From: Tritrichomonas musculus
Taxonomy: Eukaryota; Parabasalia; Tritrichomonadida; Tritrichomonadidae
Reading direction: 5' to 3'
DNA: 64,000 nucleotides
NCBI GenBank assembly: GCA_039105265.1
Contig: JAPFFF010000004.1
Coordinates: 3,782,001 to 3,846,000 of the forward strand
The notes under the pieces are model-generated. The model had not been told where the DNA came from. It searched no databases and worked only from the letters and a program-made list of their open reading frames with translations. Positions 21,016 through 31,927 of the stretch are shown here, piece by piece (position 1 is the first letter of the stretch; every line of letters starts with the position of its first letter). A program made the translations under genes and the position numbers.

Positions 21016-21527
21016 TATAAAGATAAAGGAAAAAATAGTCGACAAAGGAAAAATGTGTCGACCCATGCTTTGTGATTAATATCAATTCTTAATAAAAATG
21101 AATATAAATATGCATTTGTTAGCTCTATATATTTACTCATTTAGTTTTCCAAAAAACAGATATAATAATGCAAAATGGTTTTACTCACAAAAATTCGGCG
21201 GGCAAATATAATGCAAATTATATAGAAAAATCCATATTTTAAAGAAGCATTTTTTAAATATTTAAATAAATAAAATAATAGCTAATCAAAAGTTATATTT
21301 AAAATTCTCGTTAAATATAAAATATCTTAACCATAGAGCTTGAGTCGACATGATTAATTTTGTCTTCATAACTTCAAATATTAAAGTGAAAACTAATATT
21401 GCGTTATTGAATTACGATGTTTGGATACAATCATGCATATGTTAGAAGTTATAACTTTCGATTCTAATCCTATTTCTTGGGTCGACAGTTTTATCCTTCG
21501 TCGACATATTTTTCCTTTATCTTTATA
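21016..21527. mobile_element. MITE with about 50-bp terminal inverted repeats
   Basis: The left end (21016-about 21065) and right end (about 21478-21527) are inverted copies. Both begin TATAAAGATAAAGGAAAAA, and both carry two GTCGAC sites spaced about 20 bp apart, the inner one followed by CCA. The interior is about 410 bp of non-coding AT-rich DNA with a further GTCGAC near 21344. The outermost TATA at each side would give a TA target duplication as in Tc1/mariner MITEs. The right end supplies the stop codon of the adjoining LRR fragment. Confidence 0.8.
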
Positions 21528-23722
21528 TTCTTGATTTTTTTATTTCTGATTCAATTTTCTGAAAAGAGCATGGAGATAGGAAAATTACAATTCCTTTTTC
21601 ACGACTAAAATCGTGTCCACCTGAAAATATTCGTAAGATAACGAATTTACGAACCTCAGTAATCATACTAAAAATTTCACCAACATCTTGTGCATTTGCA
21701 TCTGCAGGAATGTTTTCAACCAAAATGCAAGATACAGCTTTACTGAGAGATGAATCATTGCTATAAATATCATCTCTTATTTTTTTTAACGAAGAAGGAA
21801 TTTTTAGATTCAAAGAAGGGCAATCTTCAAAAGCTCCTTTTCCAATGAAAACAACAGATGAAGGAATATTAATTTTCTGAAGAGAAGTGCATTTTGCAAA
21901 TGAATATTCTTTAATGAATTTGACCGAAGATGGAATTTTGATCTCAACGAGAGAAGAACATTTTCTGAATGCACCAACTCCAATTTTGGTCACTGAAGAA
22001 GGTATAACAACTTGCTTAAGCAACAAGCATCCTTCAAAAGTAAAAATGTCAATTAACTTTACATATTTAGGAATCTCAATTTGTTGCAAAAATTTGCATT
22101 TATAAAATGCTGATTCTTCAATTGAAGTAACTGAATTAGACATTTCTACACTTCGCCCAATAGAAGTTATATAATCAGGAATCGTAATTTCCTGTAAAAA
22201 AAAAAGAATTTATAAAATGCACATTCTTCTATATATGTTGTTGAATTAGAGAAAACGACTGATACTTCAATTTTAGTTTTTGATATAGAAAGTTTATCAT
22301 ACATGTTAGCAAGCATTGTATTTTTAATTTTTTCAAAATTATCTGAAGGATATCTTATTTCAATCAATATGTCATTGAAAATACTTACAGATTGAGATAG
22401 AAATTTCAACAAAACATTGTTTTCCCACATTTTATCTATCATTTCATGACTAATTGACAACTTTTGTATATTTTTAGAAATGAATTCAATGAAACATTAT
22501 CATACAAACTTTTACAGAATAGAATTCTTTCAACCAAAAGACTCTTTTCTTTTTCATCATCTACAGAACGATTCTTTATTACATCTCGAATGAAATTCAT
22601 TTTTAATTCGTTAGTGAAATAGTTGTTGAAATCATCAGGTGTTGGATTCTTTTTCATATTTTCAAATAATTGAAAAACTTCATCATTTTCTTTCTTCATT
22701 CTTGTGAGTTCACTGTCATATTCTTTATTTATCTTTGTTATCCTGTTCAATTCATTTTCTAATTTTTACTCTCTTTCACAATTTCGCGTTTCAGCTTCTT
22801 TTTGCTTTTTCTGAATACTCATACAAAATTTGACCATTTCTTTTTTTTGACTGTCAAATTGATTCTTCATTTCATTGAATGCGACGAGGCATTCTTCTTT
22901 CACTCTGGTCACTTCACTCGTCAGCATCGTCGTCGTTTTGATTACGTTGAAATCAAAAATGCAGAATATTGCTTGAGTAAACGGTCGACAACGCCGATAG
23001 ATTGCTGCTCAAAGTCAACATAAGAAAATAAAATGGACGCATCTTCCATACTTGTCAAGACACTTGAACAAAAACTCAATAATTTCAGTTGAATTCAATT
23101 TATTTTCACTTTTTGAATTCATTTCAATTCCACTTTTTGAATCAACAAAATATTTGTGAAAAATACGATCAAGAATTGAGATCGGTAATTGAAACATTCT
23201 TTCATCATTGATGCATTCTTTCAACCGCGCTACAACCGCTTCTTCTTCACTTTTTGTGTCAAAAAATTCCACTTTTTTGTCACAATTTTGAAATTGAATT
23301 TTGAATAAAAATGACTGAAAAAAAATTTCGTCAAAGTTGTTGCGAACAATTTCGTTGGTGATTTCTATTAGTTGAGGGACTTCAAATTTGTATGACAGGA
23401 ATTGGAGAGGAATAACAATTGTTCGGCTGATATTACATTCTTCATTTTGACATGATGAAATGAAAGCATGAATTGCTTCCTCAGGTATTTCTATGCTATC
23501 ATCACATTCATTTAATAGATTTATTGTTTCCACATTTTTTAATAAATTTCGATTATTATAAAAATAATTAGAATTTTTCTTGAATAAGCTGAAGTCAAAG
23601 GGATATTTCTTGTTTTGGTAAACAAAGTATTTAATAGAGCTATGCACTTGTTCGTAAATCTGGAAAGTAAATTGATCAGTATTACTTGATTTCATTAATG
23701 AAATAAATTTAAACGAACTCAT
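21523..23722 (-). pseudogene. Broken BspA-like leucine-rich-repeat gene
   Basis: A single decayed host gene reads through at least four minus-strand pieces. The N-terminal piece (23015-23722, 235 residues) is the trichomonad head domain that precedes BspA-type repeats and ends DKYGRC. The next stretch (about 22750-23010) continues in shifting frames (FEQQSIGVVDRLL, then a charged coiled coil) and contains an in-frame stop. Pieces 22439-22750 and 22167-22460 cover the linker. The last (21523-22143) holds BspA repeats with the IPSSV and IEESAFYKC consensus. Frame changes fall near 23030, 22930, 22440-22460 and 22150. Intact relatives form large families in trichomonads and are often surface or cytoplasmic. 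Its 3' end runs into the MITE, so the natural C-terminus is lost. Confidence 0.75.
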
Positions 23723-23892
23723 TCAATTTTTCAATTGTAAAATTGCTTGACTTTCTTTAATCAATTTTCTAATTTTACTTGCTTTTCTATAAATAAACAT
23801 CATTTTTGATTAAAGAAAGTCATTTAAAATAAATAATATGAATTCAATTGAATTTTTTTTTTCTTAATTCATTGAAAATTCGTTAATTTAAA

Positions 23893-25296
23893 ATGGATCT
23901 CAAAGAAATCGAGGAACTATGCCAAGAATTTGGTAGGATTAAAGAAGATATCTATGAAAAATTGGAGCCAAATCCAGGGATGCCAAGAGTCATAATGATG
24001 GGATTGACAGGTTCAGGAAAAAGTTCGTTAATGAATTGTTTAAGTGGAAGAGAAATCAGAATTGTAGAAGGAAGAGGAAGAAGGATTGAATTAATTGGAG
24101 AAGGAATTCAATCGGGAAGTGAATCATTCACGAGAAGACCAGAAATATATTTGGATGAAAGTTCAGGAATAATTTATTGTGATTGTCCAGGTTTTGAAGA
24201 TTCAGGTGGAATCAAACAAGAAATATTAAATTCATATGCGATTGATCAATTATTACAAAATATTAATGAACGACAATGTTTAATTAAAATATTATTTATT
24301 ATTTCAGCATATGAAATTGAATCAGGACGAAGTCAAATTATATTAAGAAACATTGAACGAATTGAACGAATATTGACAAATGAAGACGAGATGCGAAGTG
24401 GAGTTGGAATTGTTATAACTAAAGGAGATGAAGAAATCACAGGAATTGATTATCTCGAACGAATCAAAGAAAATGCGAATGATAAACTGCGGAGATGGTG
24501 CGATTATTACATTGAACATCAAGAACATTTATTCACATTTCCTAAAGCTCCACGATCACGAATTGGAGAAGAATACAACGACTTTCCAGATCGAACACGA
24601 TTAAATGAATTCCTCCAAACTCATCAAATAATTAATCCACGACACGAAGTTGGTCTTAGTGAAAATTCATTGCTTGCACTCGAACAACTAGGACATGCAC
24701 AAATAGTGAAAGCAAATGAAACAGCAGATCGCTTGTTTGAAAGAATTACAGATGAATATTATCAAAATGATGATGAAGTCCACATTATGCAATGGCTCAA
24801 CTTAATGCAGCAACTTGTTCAGGCTGACATTAACAATGCTAATGATTTTATTTTAATCATTCAAGCCCATAATTTGAACAATGACAATTTTGCTGAAAGT
24901 TTTACTCAATTGAGAAATTATGAAAACATCAATGAATTCATCGGAAATGTTTTACATAATGATGACATTAAATATTGCATTAGAAACTCAATTCGTTCAA
25001 AATTGGATGCTACAATTCGCGAGCTCCAAAATTTCCTTCAACACCATCAAGTTGTAAGAGATCAGCAAAGTCAAATTGATCAACAAAATCAAGATTTACT
25101 TGCTAGAAATGAATTAATTCAAAATCAAAAAGAAGAAATTGGTTTTCAAAAGAAACTTAATTTTCTTTTCGGCTTTGCTGGATTTGGAATAATTGGAACC
25201 AAGATTTATCCAACAGTTGTTGAACTTGCCAGCAAACCAGAAGTATGGCAAAAAATCGGTGAAATAGTTGCAATAGCTCTAAATGGCAATAAATAA
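23893..25296 (+). CDS. P-loop GTPase with C-terminal membrane segment
   Basis: This 467-residue protein has a complete GTPase signature: G1 GLTGSGKSS (37-45), G3 DCPGF (97-101) and G4 ITKGD (175-179). The G1 and G3 context resembles AIG1/GIMAP and related TRAFAC GTPases. Residues 270-400 are helical. A Gln/Asn-rich coiled coil (about 385-415) leads to a hydrophobic stretch (about 424-445, LFGFAGFGIIGTK) that may anchor it in a membrane. Such tail-anchored GTPases act in membrane remodelling or defence in other eukaryotes; here the role is unknown. The start is the ATG right after TTAATTTAAA. A 318-bp spacer separates it from the next gene on the same strand, which also encodes a GTPase domain. 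Confidence 0.75.
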   Translation: MDLKEIEELCQEFGRIKEDIYEKLEPNPGMPRVIMMGLTGSGKSSLMNCLSGREIRIVEGRGRRIELIGEGIQSGSESFTRRPEIYLDESSGIIYCDCPGFEDSGGIKQEILNSYAIDQLLQNINERQCLIKILFIISAYEIESGRSQIILRNIERIERILTNEDEMRSGVGIVITKGDEEITGIDYLERIKENANDKLRRWCDYYIEHQEHLFTFPKAPRSRIGEEYNDFPDRTRLNEFLQTHQIINPRHEVGLSENSLLALEQLGHAQIVKANETADRLFERITDEYYQNDDEVHIMQWLNLMQQLVQADINNANDFILIIQAHNLNNDNFAESFTQLRNYENINEFIGNVLHNDDIKYCIRNSIRSKLDATIRELQNFLQHHQVVRDQQSQIDQQNQDLLARNELIQNQKEEIGFQKKLNFLFGFAGFGIIGTKIYPTVVELASKPEVWQKIGEIVAIALNGNK

Positions 25297-25614
25297 ATCA
25301 AATAATTTTTTTTTTTTTTTTTTTTTTTTTTTGAATTATTTTGTGATTTAGAATTAAGAATGATTTCAATTAGTTTTATTTTCACATATGTTTTCATGAA
25401 AGAAATTTATTTATTTAAAGAACACAATACATGTCATTTAAAAATTGAATGCGTTTTGGTCAAAAAAATTAAGTTTTTCAATTGAATGATCAGTTAACAA
25501 TAGTAGCCTATTTTATATTGAATTTTCAATTGAAAAAATTCATCTTTTTGAAAGAATTTTTTTCTGAAAAAAAAAAAAAAAATTGTCATCGAACCATTTT
25601 ATTCAATAACTGGA
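25297..25614. other. Spacer with a 27-base T tract
   Basis: This is the intergenic region between the two GTPase genes. It has a homopolymeric T run at 25306-25332 just after the stop, another A run at about 25567-25581, and no ORF. The promoter of the pseudokinase-GTPase gene should lie in its right half. Confidence 0.5.
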
Positions 25615-28566
25615 ATGGATAATATTGAAATATCTCCTGAGCAATTACTTGACAATTTGGAGATGCTGAACATTGAATCAGATTCATTATACACCGGATC
25701 ACTGCATGTAATTAAAAAATGCACAATAATATCAACGGGCCAGAAAGCAGTAATAAAAACATCAATTAATGATGAAGGCGTTGCATCGTTAATCAATGAA
25801 TACAATGCTCTAGTTAAATGCTCGCATCCGGCCATTCAAAAAGTGGTAGGTTTATATAATTCTGAAAATCCAAACGAAAAAGCGTTAGTAACTCCGTTTT
25901 ATCCTCAAGGAACACTAGATCAATTCATCGAGAGCAAAAACAATGAATTAGGAATGACATTAAAATATATAATAACTATTGGCATTGTTGCTGGAATGAA
26001 ATATCTGCATAAACACAACATTCTTCATAAAAATTTAAAACCGAAATCAATCTTGATAAATGATGATAATCGTCCAATAATATATCATTTCGGATTTGTT
26101 GATGAAAATGAAAATGATGATTCAATTATTTATTCAGCTCCTGAAGTAATAGAAAACAATCAATATGATGAAAAATCGGATGTATATTCTTTTGGCTTAA
26201 TGTCAAATGAATTTTTTTCAACTAAAAAATTATTTGACGGAATGGCTAAAAATGAAATATTAAATCTTAAAAAACAAGGAAATATTGAAATTTCTAATTC
26301 AATTCCAAAATTCTTTAAAGAAATCATAACAAAATGTTTGAATCCTGATCCATCAAATAGACCTACGTTTAAGGAAATATTCCAGAAATTCAGATCAAAT
26401 TTGTATAGGATTCCAAATGAATCTTTAATTATTTCTTACTTAAATGAAATTCATTTCGAAAGTAAAAGGAAAAGAAGCTTCAAAATTCCACATCAAATAC
26501 TTAAACTTCCTTCACCGGAATTTCCGTGGAATCGCGAAACTGAAGATCCAATCAATTGGGATGAATTTTTCAAAGTATTTAAGCCAGATGATGAGAAAAA
26601 TGTTTTAATTATCATGACATTCGGCGGAACTCAAACAGGAAAATCGACATTCCTCAGAACAATTACCGGAAATCAAGCTTACTATTCAGGAAGTGGAATA
26701 TCTTCAACAACAATTGGTCTTCTAATTGATGGCCCTTATAAAAAATCATCTCTTATTGATCAGATATTCGATGATGAATACAAAGAAAAATTTTCTAATT
26801 TGAATATTCCTGATGATACAGATATTTTCTTTTTAGATTCACAAGGGATTGGTGATGAACATTACTCAGAAAATTTCAGTTTAGTTCTTGATAGAATCCA
26901 TTCTATTTTTAGTTCGGTTTCGACACTTTGCATTTCTCTTGCAGATATTAATACTCCATATGAAGTAATTCAAAAATTTTTGAAAATAGTTAGGAGAACT
27001 CAATCATTGAAATATAAAACAATTTATTTACTTATAAAAGGATATGATAAATTCGATAAACTTGAAGAAATAACATATGATTCTATTAATGGCTTTCAAA
27101 CCCAATTTATTACTGAATATTGGGATCAATATAAAGCTACATTAAAGTTTTATTCGATCAAATTTATCATTCCTTTACCAATTGGAAATTGCAAATCTAA
27201 TTATGAGAATTATCTTTACAGTTCTTGGTATGATTTTTATTCAATTTTATCTCACATAGAAGAAGAATCGATTGTACCTAGAAGAATCATAATTGAAGAC
27301 TTGAGACAACTTACATATTTTCTATTTGGAAACCATTTCAATACGCTTTATCAAGAAATCATTGAAAATCCAAATATAAATGCAATTAGTTTCATAAACT
27401 CATTTCCTGAATCTCAAAGAACAACTGCCGAAGTTCTCAAATTGTGTTCTTCAAGTTGCTATTTTTTGGCAAATACAATTAGCTTTTTATTATCACCAGC
27501 GCAAGTAAGTTCATGTAGTTATGAAGAAACAATGACAAAAATTCTTCTTTATACGTCAGCCGTGTCAAAAATCATATTACCATTTTTTTTAAGTGACTTT
27601 AACATTCCACTTTCTGATTCATGTGAATACATATATGAAATGAAAAATGATATTCAGTCATACATTACATCTAATACCGAAAGTTGGAGAGGAAAAATGA
27701 AAATTGACAACATTATATATAAAATTTGCAAGCCAGTTACTGCAGTAAGTACAATCATTGCATTAGGATCAGATTTTATTCCTGTCGTTGGTTGGGCAAC
27801 TGAAGCTGTTCATTATACCATCTGCGGTAGTCTTTACTTATATACCAAAACAACATTGCACATGCTAGATAAAATCCAGAAAGAATTCACTCCAACAATT
27901 TATCCGTTTATTTGGAATAGAAATTTGATTAAATCAAAGAAAAATAATTTTGATTTGAACAACATAAAACAAATCGGAGGTAAAAAGGATCAATTAATTG
28001 TTTTTTATGAACAAAATGGAAATGATTCAACATTGTTGTTCAGATCATTAACAGGCTTTGATGTCAATTTCATTAACGAACAACAAGTTTCACAAGTTTT
28101 TTTGAACGCTTCAATTAAAAACATGATGGCAAGATTCAAACGATATAAAAAAATACATTCTTCAAATCTTGAGAATCAAAATGTTAATATTCTGTATGCA
28201 AAGGGATGCTCACAAGGCCAAATATCAGCTTTATGTTACACTCAAGGTGTAAAACCGATATTTGTGTCATCAATTCTTGAAGGACAAAAATTGACCATTA
28301 TGCCAGAAGAAGGTTTTTTATTCCATTTATTCTATGTGTCAAAGAATAGTTATGAAAAATATACCGTTGATAGAAAGTCATTTGTGTCAAATATGAATTG
28401 TGATCGAATGAAGAATGTGAAAACTTCACTTGGCATGAAAAATGGAAACCTTTTAGCTGTTAATTCTAAAAATTACAATTTCTATGAAGCAGGACCAATT
28501 GCACATGCTCTCATTCGGTATGGATGCAAGTTTATTTTACAAGATAAATCATTTGATAAGGAATAA
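25615..28566 (+). CDS. Pseudokinase-GTPase fusion protein
   Basis: This 983-residue protein has three parts. Residues about 20-262 form a protein-kinase fold with the ATP lysine (AVIK, K48), helix-C Glu (E62), APE (175-177) and an SDVYSFG motif. The catalytic loop, however, reads HKN (138-140) instead of HRD, and the DFG motif reads HFG (158-160), so phosphotransfer is unlikely. Residues about 328-560 form a GTPase domain: G1 GGTQTGKST (337-345), G3 DSQGIGD (408-414), G4 IKGYD (474-478). A hydrophobic pair near 715-755 (SDFIPVVGWATEAVHY) suggests membrane insertion, and the last 200 residues are an unknown domain. I know no standard family with this order; the kinase part may sense or scaffold and control the GTPase. 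The open frame and intact GTPase motifs argue for a working gene. It follows the GTPase gene at 23893-25296. Confidence 0.75.
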   Translation: MDNIEISPEQLLDNLEMLNIESDSLYTGSLHVIKKCTIISTGQKAVIKTSINDEGVASLINEYNALVKCSHPAIQKVVGLYNSENPNEKALVTPFYPQGTLDQFIESKNNELGMTLKYIITIGIVAGMKYLHKHNILHKNLKPKSILINDDNRPIIYHFGFVDENENDDSIIYSAPEVIENNQYDEKSDVYSFGLMSNEFFSTKKLFDGMAKNEILNLKKQGNIEISNSIPKFFKEIITKCLNPDPSNRPTFKEIFQKFRSNLYRIPNESLIISYLNEIHFESKRKRSFKIPHQILKLPSPEFPWNRETEDPINWDEFFKVFKPDDEKNVLIIMTFGGTQTGKSTFLRTITGNQAYYSGSGISSTTIGLLIDGPYKKSSLIDQIFDDEYKEKFSNLNIPDDTDIFFLDSQGIGDEHYSENFSLVLDRIHSIFSSVSTLCISLADINTPYEVIQKFLKIVRRTQSLKYKTIYLLIKGYDKFDKLEEITYDSINGFQTQFITEYWDQYKATLKFYSIKFIIPLPIGNCKSNYENYLYSSWYDFYSILSHIEEESIVPRRIIIEDLRQLTYFLFGNHFNTLYQEIIENPNINAISFINSFPESQRTTAEVLKLCSSSCYFLANTISFLLSPAQVSSCSYEETMTKILLYTSAVSKIILPFFLSDFNIPLSDSCEYIYEMKNDIQSYITSNTESWRGKMKIDNIIYKICKPVTAVSTIIALGSDFIPVVGWATEAVHYTICGSLYLYTKTTLHMLDKIQKEFTPTIYPFIWNRNLIKSKKNNFDLNNIKQIGGKKDQLIVFYEQNGNDSTLLFRSLTGFDVNFINEQQVSQVFLNASIKNMMARFKRYKKIHSSNLENQNVNILYAKGCSQGQISALCYTQGVKPIFVSSILEGQKLTIMPEEGFLFHLFYVSKNSYEKYTVDRKSFVSNMNCDRMKNVKTSLGMKNGNLLAVNSKNYNFYEAGPIAHALIRYGCKFILQDKSFDKE

Positions 28567-29501
28567 TTCAAATAGAAACATTTTTTTTTTTTTTTTTTGA
28601 AAAACACACCAAATAAATAATTAAATAAAAAAGGAAATGTATTAATAATTTATTTATATGAATGTTTTCTCGTTTGATATCAATATCATGCAGAAATATT
28701 TATCTTTATATTTGATCGAACAATTGTATTACATCTTTTCAAATTTTTGAAAGGTAAAGTAGGCCAGAAAAAAAAAGTTTTACATCACAAAATGGCCATT
28801 TAGGAATCATAAAAAATTTGATAGCTTTTTGCTTTTTTTTTTACAAAGACAATAATATATTAAATTTAAAAGCAGCTAGTTTATATTCCATATTTTCTTT
28901 TAAACAAAGCAATCTTTCTTCATTCAGTGAAATCAAAAATAGATTTGACATCATTGAAAATTGGTAATTAAATTTGACAACATTACTATTAATAATATAA
29001 ATCAACAAACACATTTAAAAGAATGAAAAAATATTTCAAATAAATGAAGAACTCAGCTATCATTTGATCAGATGCAAGTATTGAAAAAAGTGCTAACACT
29101 ATTGAATATGGTTACAATTTGATAGACATTTCAAAAAGTAACACATTTACAATATTTAGTAGCGATTTTCAGTAGTTAACAAGTTAAATTAGAACTAGAT
29201 TGATATATTTTTTTTTTCTAATTTTTATTGTTTTTGAGCATATTACTCAAATAAATCATTATATTGATTTAATATTTAAATATGCTAACTTCAAAATGAA
29301 ATGTCATTTACATTTACATGTGTTATTTTAATTCTTTTTTAATTTTTAAAATTCTTTTTTGAGTCATTTCCCAGATTACCTTTAGAATAGATATTTTTTA
29401 TTAACGTTTTTTATCTGAAAAAAAGAACTTGGTTAACAAAAATTCTTATTATATTACATTAACCAATTTTTTCAATACTTTATATAAAATCAATTCTAAG
29501 G
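28567..29501. other. Non-coding AT-rich spacer
   Basis: About 930 bp following the pseudokinase-GTPase gene. There are short poly-T runs but no ORF, no RNA gene and no inverted repeat of note. Confidence 0.4.
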
Positions 29502-29512
29502 TTAATTTGAGT

Positions 29513-30496
29513 TAGACCTTGTAAGGGGTACCCGATTTACCCATTTTCAATCGGGTCAAAAATTTTAGGTATATTTTGACCAGGGGTCGCAAATTACCGC
29601 CTACCCGAAGCGGTTTTTGACCCGAAATTTTAAAATTCATTTATCTCAAAATGTGGAATAAATATTTATATAAAAAAAGGTTTATTAAAAAATTTACAAG
29701 CTTTTCAATCCTTTTTAATAAAAATTTTTATTTCATTAGAATAATGCTTCTGATAATTTTCTCAAAAATTGTTTTTTGAAATTATTTTCTCTATTATTCT
29801 ATTTAATTGCAATTTTTAATATCAGAAAACCTTTTTTCTTGAAAGTTAATTGATTTTTTTTTGTATCATATTTTTTTCTGATTTTCATTGTCAGTTAATT
29901 TATTGTTTAGATGACTTATGAAAAGAGAAATTATACATAAATTTAAGTTACGTAATATTTTTTTATATTAAGCTTTGAAATCTACAAATTTAAAATAATA
30001 CAAACTATTCATTTACTTGTTTTATATTTTTTATCTTTTTTTCATAGTTTATACTATGCATTTTAGTTCATTTGGCTATTAATTAATGTTACTAATCACT
30101 TATATAATTAAAAAATATTGGCATTTCTTTCTTTTACTTCATGTTTGAATACAATATTAAGATATATTAATAACTATTTCAGATTTTAAAAGATTATCCT
30201 GTTTTGACAAACTTTTACTTGATTTTCAAATAAAAAAGTCTTTTCTAAATAAAATTTAAAGTATTTCATATAACAAGTCATATCATAAAATTTTGTTTTC
30301 CAAAATCAAAATTCACTTTAAAAAAATACATGAATCAATAAAAAATTAATTATAGAACATGGTTTTATAAAAAATAATCCAAAAAATACACTAGAAATAA
30401 AAGGGTCAAACGCGAACGCTTCATTTTTTTTTTGGGTAGTGACCCAAAAAAAAAATTTGTGGTCAGGTTAATATTTTAGGGTGACCTTTCGAAGGT
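29513..30496. mobile_element. Probable non-autonomous DNA element (about 980 bp)
   Basis: An 11-bp direct repeat, TTAATTTGAGT (29502-29512 and 30497-30507), flanks the segment and looks like a target duplication. Just inside, ACCTTGTAAGGGGTACCC on the left resembles the complement of the right end, ACCTTCGAAAGGTCACCC. Both ends are GC-rich with GGGTC/GACCC motifs, while the interior is AT-rich and non-coding. The duplication length would fit a Mutator-like (MULE) origin, but no transposase is present to confirm it. Confidence 0.55.
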
Positions 30497-30507
30497 TTAA
30501 TTTGAGT

Positions 30508-30940
30508 AAACAGAATATACGATCAATCAAGACCAAATCAAAGATTACTCTATTCATATTTTTACAATAAATAATTTACATAAGCTTTTTAAAATAAATT
30601 TAGTTTTCTATCAGAAATATAGAAAGATATTTATAAATATATTTATTTTTTTTTCTTTTAAAAACCACTTTTTCAATTAACCAAAAGAAAAAAACTAGAA
30701 TTATAGAGTCAAGGAAAATTCGAAAACAAGCTATTTGGTATATTTCGAGAATCCCAAAAAAGGAAGTATTTATTTTAATGGTTTATATCGTTTAAATTGC
30801 ATTCAATGAGAAAAATAATCTTCAATAACAACTTCTTTTATTAAAATAGAGCAATATATTTTTATTTATATATACAATAAAAATATGATTTACTATAATA
30901 AATAGACAATAATTAACAAATTGAAGATAATTAATTCAAA
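30508..30940. other. 3' flank of the ZIP gene
   Basis: AT-rich non-coding sequence; I see nothing in it. Confidence 0.4.
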
Positions 30941-31927
30941 TTAATTATCAACAATAGCAATTAAAAGCATCCATAATACACCTACCATATACAACCCAAT
31001 ATGCCAGAATTTTTCAGAAAGAGGCCATGTTGCTCTGTTTTCATACATTTTTGACCACTCGTCACATCCAATGAAAGTAAATGTGCCTGATGAAACGGCA
31101 GAAATTATTCCAAGAACTAAATTATTACCAAGTTGGGAAATAAAAGTGGCAACAACAATTCCTAATGGCGACATTATTACATATGTCACCATCATCACCC
31201 AATAAAGCCATTGAACTGGCTTATCTTGAGAAACAATTAAGCCTAAAGCGAAAGCTTCAACTGGCTTATGACCACCAACAGCACAAGCTAATGCAATTAC
31301 ACCACTTAAATTGCTCATTACTCCGAGTGCAAGACCTTCAATGAAAGAGTGAATAAGCATAATTATAAATAAAACAGTGACTGGAATTGAAAGAGGATGA
31401 AACTTTTTGCTGAACATTTCAGGCAGCTTATCATTTTGAATTGATGAATCATCATTAAGCTGATCTTCAATATTAACTTTTACTGAGTCTGATTTTCCAT
31501 TTGAACTATCACTTCCATTGGTATCTGTGAATGGATGCATAGACTCATCATCCTTTTTATTTGAATTGTCATTTTTATGTGAAATTTGCTCTAAATTATC
31601 AAGAGGATAGGAAGATTCTTTCCCTTCATTTTGAAAATCTTTTTCACTGTATGAAAATATTTCAACTGTTGTTAATATAATGAATGTAATAATTGTTATT
31701 GCACCTGTTATTGGATAATTAATTTTCCCATATTCAAAAATTTCATTTGTTGAATCATAGAATAAATGCGCAAATCCTGCTCCAAAAAAAACTCCTCCTG
31801 CTAATGATTCTGCTCTTTCGGTTAATCTTGGAGCTCGAATACATAAAATTAGGACAGTACCAAAAAAAGTGAGAATAGCACAAACAATCGCGCATATGAA
31901 TTTTATAGCTGTTAAAGAGATGCCCAT
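30941..31927 (-). CDS. ZIP-family zinc/iron transporter
   Basis: This 328-residue membrane protein has about eight membrane segments in ZIP order. The metal-site helices are clear: HSFIEGLALG (H193, E197) in helix 4 and HKPVEAFALG (H220, E224) in helix 5. The FFGAGFAHLFYDS segment in helix 2 also follows the family pattern. A long Ser/Asp/Lys loop with a few His (about 95-170) lies between helices 3 and 4 and is probably cytoplasmic. ZIP proteins carry divalent metals into the cytosol; zinc or iron is likely, and the substrate cannot be told from sequence. The start at 31927 places the first helix (IKFICAIVCAIL) at the N-terminus. Confidence 0.88.
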   Translation of the reverse strand: MGISLTAIKFICAIVCAILTFFGTVLILCIRAPRLTERAESLAGGVFFGAGFAHLFYDSTNEIFEYGKINYPITGAITIITFIILTTVEIFSYSEKDFQNEGKESSYPLDNLEQISHKNDNSNKKDDESMHPFTDTNGSDSSNGKSDSVKVNIEDQLNDDSSIQNDKLPEMFSKKFHPLSIPVTVLFIIMLIHSFIEGLALGVMSNLSGVIALACAVGGHKPVEAFALGLIVSQDKPVQWLYWVMMVTYVIMSPLGIVVATFISQLGNNLVLGIISAVSSGTFTFIGCDEWSKMYENRATWPLSEKFWHIGLYMVGVLWMLLIAIVDN

